DNA from: Faecalibacter macacae
GTDB lineage: Bacteria; Bacteroidota; Bacteroidia; Flavobacteriales; Weeksellaceae
Direction: 5' to 3'
Assembly (NCBI RefSeq): GCF_003687725.1
Contig: NZ_RDOJ01000011.1
Location: forward strand, 39,093-103,092
Length of the DNA stretch: 64,000 nt
Part shown: piece by piece, positions 63,981 through 64,000 of the stretch
How positions within the stretch are numbered: the first letter of the stretch is position 1
Layout: every line of letters starts with the position of its first letter
Translations under genes and position numbers: made by a program
Notes under the pieces: generated by a model
The model's input: only the letters and a program-made list of their open reading frames with translations
What the model was told of the DNA's origin: nothing
Database searches by the model: none

Positions 63981-64000
63981 ATGGCAAGAAAAGTAAAATA
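63981..64000 (+). CDS. Transposase OrfA, first codons (cut by window edge)
   Basis: ATG at 63981 opens MARKVK before the window ends. Basic start, right behind the IS end, as expected for the small DNA-binding OrfA of IS3-type elements. Only six codons are visible. Confidence 0.4.

Larger units (their letters stand above)
63936..64000 (+). mobile_element. Left end of an insertion sequence (IS3-like)
   Basis: Begins TGTACACTGCCCCCAAAAAG at 63936 and runs off the window. The 5'-TG end, the CCCCAAAAAGTTAGACAC-type inverted-repeat sequence and an ORF start 45 bases in are the look of IS3-family elements. Positions 63943-63974 form an 11-bp perfect hairpin. GC content jumps compared with the flanking gene. 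Family assigned by pattern; only the left end is visible. Confidence 0.6.

Overview
The window is AT-rich DNA from a member of the phylum Bacteroidota, most likely order Flavobacteriales. The closest match I can argue from gene content and base composition is a Weeksellaceae/Empedobacter-like or Flavobacterium-like genome; the genus is inference. Three things point there. The block porV-porU / gldJ-murF is the type IX secretion and gliding arrangement known from Flavobacterium. Promoters carry the Bacteroidota -7 box TAnnTTTG, often 19-21 bases after a TTG. FabI, CysH, OstA-like and PrpE are of the kinds common in this group. Almost every transcription unit ends in a clear U-tailed hairpin.

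Layout. 0-7 kb: an AI-2E transporter cut by the window edge, a SulP anion transporter, an M24B aminopeptidase, a deletion scar holding a xanthine-dehydrogenase tail, a membrane protein, lplA and fabI. 7-11 kb: a decayed methyltransferase whose frameshifted end runs into a GT2 glycosyltransferase, then three tandem secreted paralogues, the middle one dead. 11-15 kb (minus): Fur-like regulator, OstA-like protein, lipoprotein and class III aminotransferase. 15-19 kb (plus): uvrD and an AGCS symporter. 19-25 kb: a coiled-coil secreted protein, two YceI proteins, map with a small partner, small membrane proteins, and an acidic/lysine-rich protein. 25-30 kb: an orphan protein, an intergenic repeat cluster, and the sulfate operon cysH-cysD-cysN-TSUP. 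30-33 kb: an operon of small membrane proteins ending in a class C serine hydrolase. 33-39 kb: ligA, more membrane proteins, desaturase, OsmC and pirin.

39-49 kb is the T9SS/gliding block: porV and porU to the left, gldJ and murF to the right, then a DUF922-like protein without its zinc motif. 49-55 kb holds two arginine-deiminase-fold enzymes, an amidohydrolase, a tiny TonB-plug-like secreted protein and the (p)ppGpp enzyme Rel. 55-62 kb holds PrpE, an ankyrin protein paired with an exported catalase, a 52-residue gene and recG. The right end has a thioredoxin-fold protein, a PAS-LuxR regulator and a TlpA-like thiol protein, and closes in the first ~65 bases of an insertion sequence that appears to split a terminator.

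Most genes are core housekeeping. I found no CRISPR array, rRNA, tRNA, phage or defence island, and nothing I would call a convincing new system. The most informative points are the gene-decay events (3.9, 7.1 and 9.1 kb), the paired inverted repeats around the cysH promoter, the palindrome between fur and uvrD, and several small lineage-type genes of unknown role.
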